64,000 nt of DNA, taken from Garcia nutans (Eukaryota > Streptophyta > Magnoliopsida > Malpighiales > Euphorbiaceae). Numbering within the stretch: position 1 is the stretch's first letter; each line of letters starts with the position of its first letter. Under the pieces are notes generated by a model. The model saw only the letters and a list, made by a program, of their open reading frames with translations, did not search any database and was not told the origin of the DNA. Both the position numbers and the translations under genes were made by a program. The stretch is taken from the NCBI GenBank assembly GCA_947685225.1, contig CANTUV010000032.1, positions 26,233,501 through 26,297,500 of the forward strand. Direction: 5' to 3'. This document shows, piece after piece, positions 60,876 to 64,000 of the stretch.

Positions 60876-61598
60876 GCTATAGCATGTGGTGTTGGGTTGT
60901 TATGTGTGTTATAAAGGTCTAAGATGAGGTTAACAAGTGATAAATTGTATTGGAATTCATGTATTGTATTATTTTGGATTAGGTGTTGGAAGAAAGTGAG
61001 TTGCCCTAAATTGAGAAGTGAAGAATTCTTGGAAAAAGGAAGTGTAAAGAGTTGTATAAGTGGTGCTTAAGGTAAGTACAAACTACATTATTGCATACAT
61101 TCATATGATGTTAAGACTTAACATATATTTGATTGTAAATGTGTTAAAGAATCTAATGTTTTGTTGATGCTAATTCATAATGTTATGATTGATATAATGT
61201 GAACATTGATGATGCATATGAATAATGTAAATTGCTATGTATATGTACCAATGATGATCATTCTCAATGAGATGATTAAAGCATGTTTGTCTATATGAAA
61301 TATGGAATATGAAATGTGAAAAATATAATGATATGATGAATTGTATTAATATAATGAGAAGCCATGATTGTTGGCTATGATGATGTAAATGAATTACAAT
61401 TGAGGCATGGTTGCCTATTTTGAAAATGAGAATGAAATAAAGATATAAATGAAAAGATTTTGTGTCTAATATGTACTATTTAACTTTTAGAGTTCTGGGT
61501 TGGTGGCATGCCTATGAATTACTGGATAGGTGAAAAGACTGTGTCGTAAGCCGATTCCAGTTGAAAAATGTGAAATGATAAATGTGAAATATGAGTTA

Positions 61599-61752
61599 GT
61601 AACAGTCTTGCCGGTTTGAGGATCTCCTCGAAATTAGTCGGGTTGAGGTCCAAGAGACTGGGTCTGTTACAATTGCTATGGTAACAGTCTTGCCGGGTTA
61701 AGGATCTCCTTGAGTCTAACCAAGTAGAGGTCCAAGAGACTGGGTCTGTTAC
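61599..61752. repeat. duplicated 72-bp unit bounded by GTAACAG/CTGTTAC
   Basis: Units 61599-61670 and 61681-61752, separated by 10 bp. Each starts GTAACAGTCTTGCCGG and ends GACTGGGTCTGTTAC, so each can fold end to end. Confidence 0.85.
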
Positions 61753-62440
61753 CCTATCCATGGATAGAGATATATGTATATGTTGCCTACGGGCTTGATG
61801 ATTATGATTATAGACCAAAGCAATAACTCTGAACTTTGAATAACATATTATTGTCTTTTGGGCCCATACGTGTCTTTGTGTCAATGTAAATTATGTGTGA
61901 TGAAATAATTGAATCAAATGATGAAATGTAGTCTTATGAACAATATAAAAATATCATTTGTGAATATTATATTAATTGTTGAAATGTATGACATTGTCAT
62001 TGCATAGAAGCATATCGTTATTGTAGTTTGTACCACTAAGCTGTTGGCTTAGCGCGATTATGATTTATTGCGCAGGTAACAGGGAAGAACCGGAGAGTCC
62101 CTCTAGGCCGAGTAGAGGCTAGATCTTGAGGTGTATCTAGTGAAGCTTAAAGATTGAAGAAATACTGCCAAACATGTATATATTTTATGTTTTTAAAACT
62201 TGAGTTTTAAAGTATAATTATTTGTAAATATTTGTTACATTTTCCGCTGCTTTTAAATAAACGTTTTACCTTTTATCTTTTATAATTTCTTTTAAATGAT
62301 TTAAATTTGTTTATGCTCTTATGGAAGGGATGAGTCATTTGTTAAGTATATCGTGGCATTTCTACATTCAGTATACGTATATTACGATCGTATTAGCATG
62401 CTGTGTATGTATACAGGGTATAGGGGTATTACATTTATTT

Positions 62441-62453
62441 TGGTATCAGAGCC
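62441..62453 (+). promoter_or_regulatory. primer binding site, tRNA-iMet
   Basis: TGGTATCAGAGCC, seven bases after the LTR end; the standard iMet PBS of chromoviruses. Confidence 0.9.
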
Positions 62454-62602
62454 TAGGTTTGAGATTCTCAATCTAGGTGAATTTTAAGAAAAAGAACATT
62501 TTGATTTTAAAAGTTGATTTTTGAACAAAATACATGTTTTGGTATGGCAGTCTTTGATCTTTAATAAGGAATATTCTGCTGTGTTTGCAGATATAGGTAG
62601 TA

Positions 62603-64000
62603 ATGGAGCCCCATTCACGACAGTCTGTAGAAGAAAGTGCTGAGAGTACAGCTCCGGAAGAGAGTAGAGATGGAGCTAGCATTGAGAGAGTTAGTGAGGC
62701 ACCTGTTTCTGTGCCAGAGAGATCAGCTACAGAGGAGGCTCCACCAGGTTGGTTAAGGCATGTAGTAGAACTGTTGAGGGGAGCTCCAGTGCAGCCACCA
62801 CCACCACCACAGCCTCAAGTACCAGTAAGACATTATGACAAGTTGAGGAAATATGGGGCTGAAGATTTCTTAGGCACTACCGATCCTGCAGTGGCTGAGC
62901 AGTGGTTGGATAAGGTATAGAGGATATTCATTCAGCTGCAAGCCACTTCGGATGAGAAGTTTGACTATGCTAGATCCCTCTTACAGAAAGATGCTTACGA
63001 TTGGTGGAAGACTGTTCCTCATGCTATGGATGATCCACCTACACTATCTTATAGTGATTTTCTGAGGGAGTTTGAGCAGAAATACACTCCAAGGGAGTAT
63101 AAAGATCTTAAGAAGATGGAATTTCTAAGTTTGAGGCAAGACAACCGGACGGTGACAGAGTACGAGATTGAGTACATCCGGTTGAGTCGTTATACTGAGG
63201 GAATCATTTCTGATGAAATAGACCGGTGCCGAAGATTTGAAGAGGGATTGAGGCCCTCCATTATGTGTATTGTGGCTGGTTCTAGATACCAGGATTTCTC
63301 TCAGCTTGTTGCAGCAGCTAGAAGTGTAGAGAGAGTGCAGAGTATTGCAGCAGCTATTTCTGAAGAGGAGACTAGAGTAAGGAGACCCCAGTTTGAGGAA
63401 GGGTCTTCATCTGTGAAGAGGGGTAGAGGAAGTTTTGTTTCGAGAATCAGTAGGAGTCAGAGACAGCCGGGTAGGTCAGTGCAGTATCAGAGACAGAGAT
63501 CGAGACCTACAGCTTCTGTAGCCAGTGCCCCGACTCCCGTGATGCAGAGGTCTACTCTACCTATATGTGTTCAGTGTGGTGGAAGACATGGGAGTGTTTG
63601 TTAGAAGTATAGTAGATCAGCTGTATGCTTCAGGTGTGGATCGCCTGCCATTTTATTAGGGAGTATCCTGAGATGCAGGAGCAGAGACAGGCTGAGTCTG
63701 CAGCCTCTCGACCCAGTGTTAGCAGAGGTGGTCGAGGAGGCAGAGGTTTCAGTAAGGGTGGTCGATCAGGGTATAGTCAGCGAGGAGGATCATCATCCGG
63801 AGGCAGTAGGCCAGAGGAGGCCGGATCTTTTCAGAGAGTGTATGTGATGCAGAGGCAGCCAGATGCTTCAGCAGTAATAGCGGGTACATTTTCTTTATTT
63901 GGCATTTCAGTACTTGTTTTAATTGATCCAGGATCTACTCATTCATACATAAGTGCAGCTATATTGCCTGTGTCTGAATTGCATTCAGAATCCTTAGGAT
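62603..64000 (+). pseudogene. chromovirus gag and start of protease, broken, cut by window end
   Basis: ATG at 62603. Gag has a Pro-rich N-terminal part (VQPPPPPQPQ), then GAEDFLGTTDPAVAEQWLDK. A TAG at 62918-62920 interrupts; the frame resumes with LLQKDAYDWWKT, FEQKYTPREYKDLKKMEF and a long basic Arg/Gln/Ser-rich segment. A second stop TAG lies at 63602-63604. The zinc knuckle CFRCGSP at about 63631 is damaged by a one-base deletion, and its last Cys codon appears as Tyr. A Gly/Arg-rich linker leads to the protease motif LIDPGSTHSYIS near 63925, where DPG replaces DSG, a variant common in Tekay/Del elements. RT and integrase lie beyond the window. Confidence 0.85.

Larger units (their letters stand above)
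59986..62433 (+). mobile_element. 5' LTR of Tekay/Del-like chromovirus
   Basis: Ends TGTAATA and TATTACA are inverted partners; 2448 bp. The LTR carries four CCAyGrCCGTGG palindromes (60770-60875) and a duplicated 72-bp hairpin unit (61599-61670 and 61681-61752). The iMet PBS follows it. The element continues past the window end, so TSD (left flank TACCT) and 3' LTR cannot be checked. Confidence 0.85.

Noticed and set aside
61519..61884. 121-codon minus-strand ORF inside the chromovirus LTR
   Set aside because: Arises from the duplicated hairpin unit; no family motif.

Overview
The window is plant nuclear DNA, most likely from a eudicot with an AT-rich genome. No host gene is recognisable. 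It is a stack of nested plant transposable elements (Ty3 and Ty1 LTR retrotransposons, a solo LTR, SINEs, a LINE scrap and a foldback element) set in very AT-rich, decayed intergenic DNA. Species cannot be named from the sequence.

Layout. (1) 1-7740, minus strand: a non-autonomous gag-protease-only LTR element with an intact 795-residue ORF, no RT or integrase, and a long non-coding 3' region holding repeated polypurine-tract/hairpin modules. (2) about 8.3-19.76 kb: a Tat-lineage Ty3 element on the minus strand (LTR 18343-19763, PBS, gag-RT-RNaseH-second RNaseH-integrase with one stop and one frameshift, no visible protease). Its 3' half carries two antisense genes with introns: an intact four-exon plant-mobile-domain (PMD) gene and a two-exon DUF7745-like gene with one premature stop. 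No left LTR was found. (3) 19764-23504: remains of a Tork-like Ty1/copia element in which the Tat element is nested. The copia 3' end is duplicated, with a 119-bp segment precisely inverted between the copies. (4) 23.5-50.8 kb: AT-rich DNA with a solo LTR (27458-29775, TSD TATAC), a long-arm foldback element (35461-36575), two SINEs sharing one target site (37.0-37.27 kb), a 3.1-kb LTR element without coding capacity (39565-42667), a possible hAT-like element, a LINE zinc-binding remnant and a degenerate chromovirus-type LTR. (5) 50776-59985: a decayed SIRE-like Ty1/copia element on the minus strand with an extra ORF in the env-like position. (6) 59986-64000: a plus-strand chromovirus (Tekay/Del-like) inserted into the SIRE right LTR; its gag is broken and the window ends in protease.

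Most interesting signal. In two unrelated elements the extra ORF has its own putative internal promoter built from the same repeat module as that element's LTR promoter. In the Tat element, GCC-box palindromes repeating every 21 bp lie just upstream of a TATA box, both in the LTR (minus strand) and before the antisense DUF7745-like gene (plus strand). In the SIRE-like element, an array of GGTCGGACT motifs followed by an AAACGGCTA motif occurs in the LTR U3 and again before the extra ORF. Separately, the two antisense Tat genes share a phase-0 intron at an apparently equivalent position, which suggests common descent. Introns can persist there because these genes run opposite to the genomic RNA.
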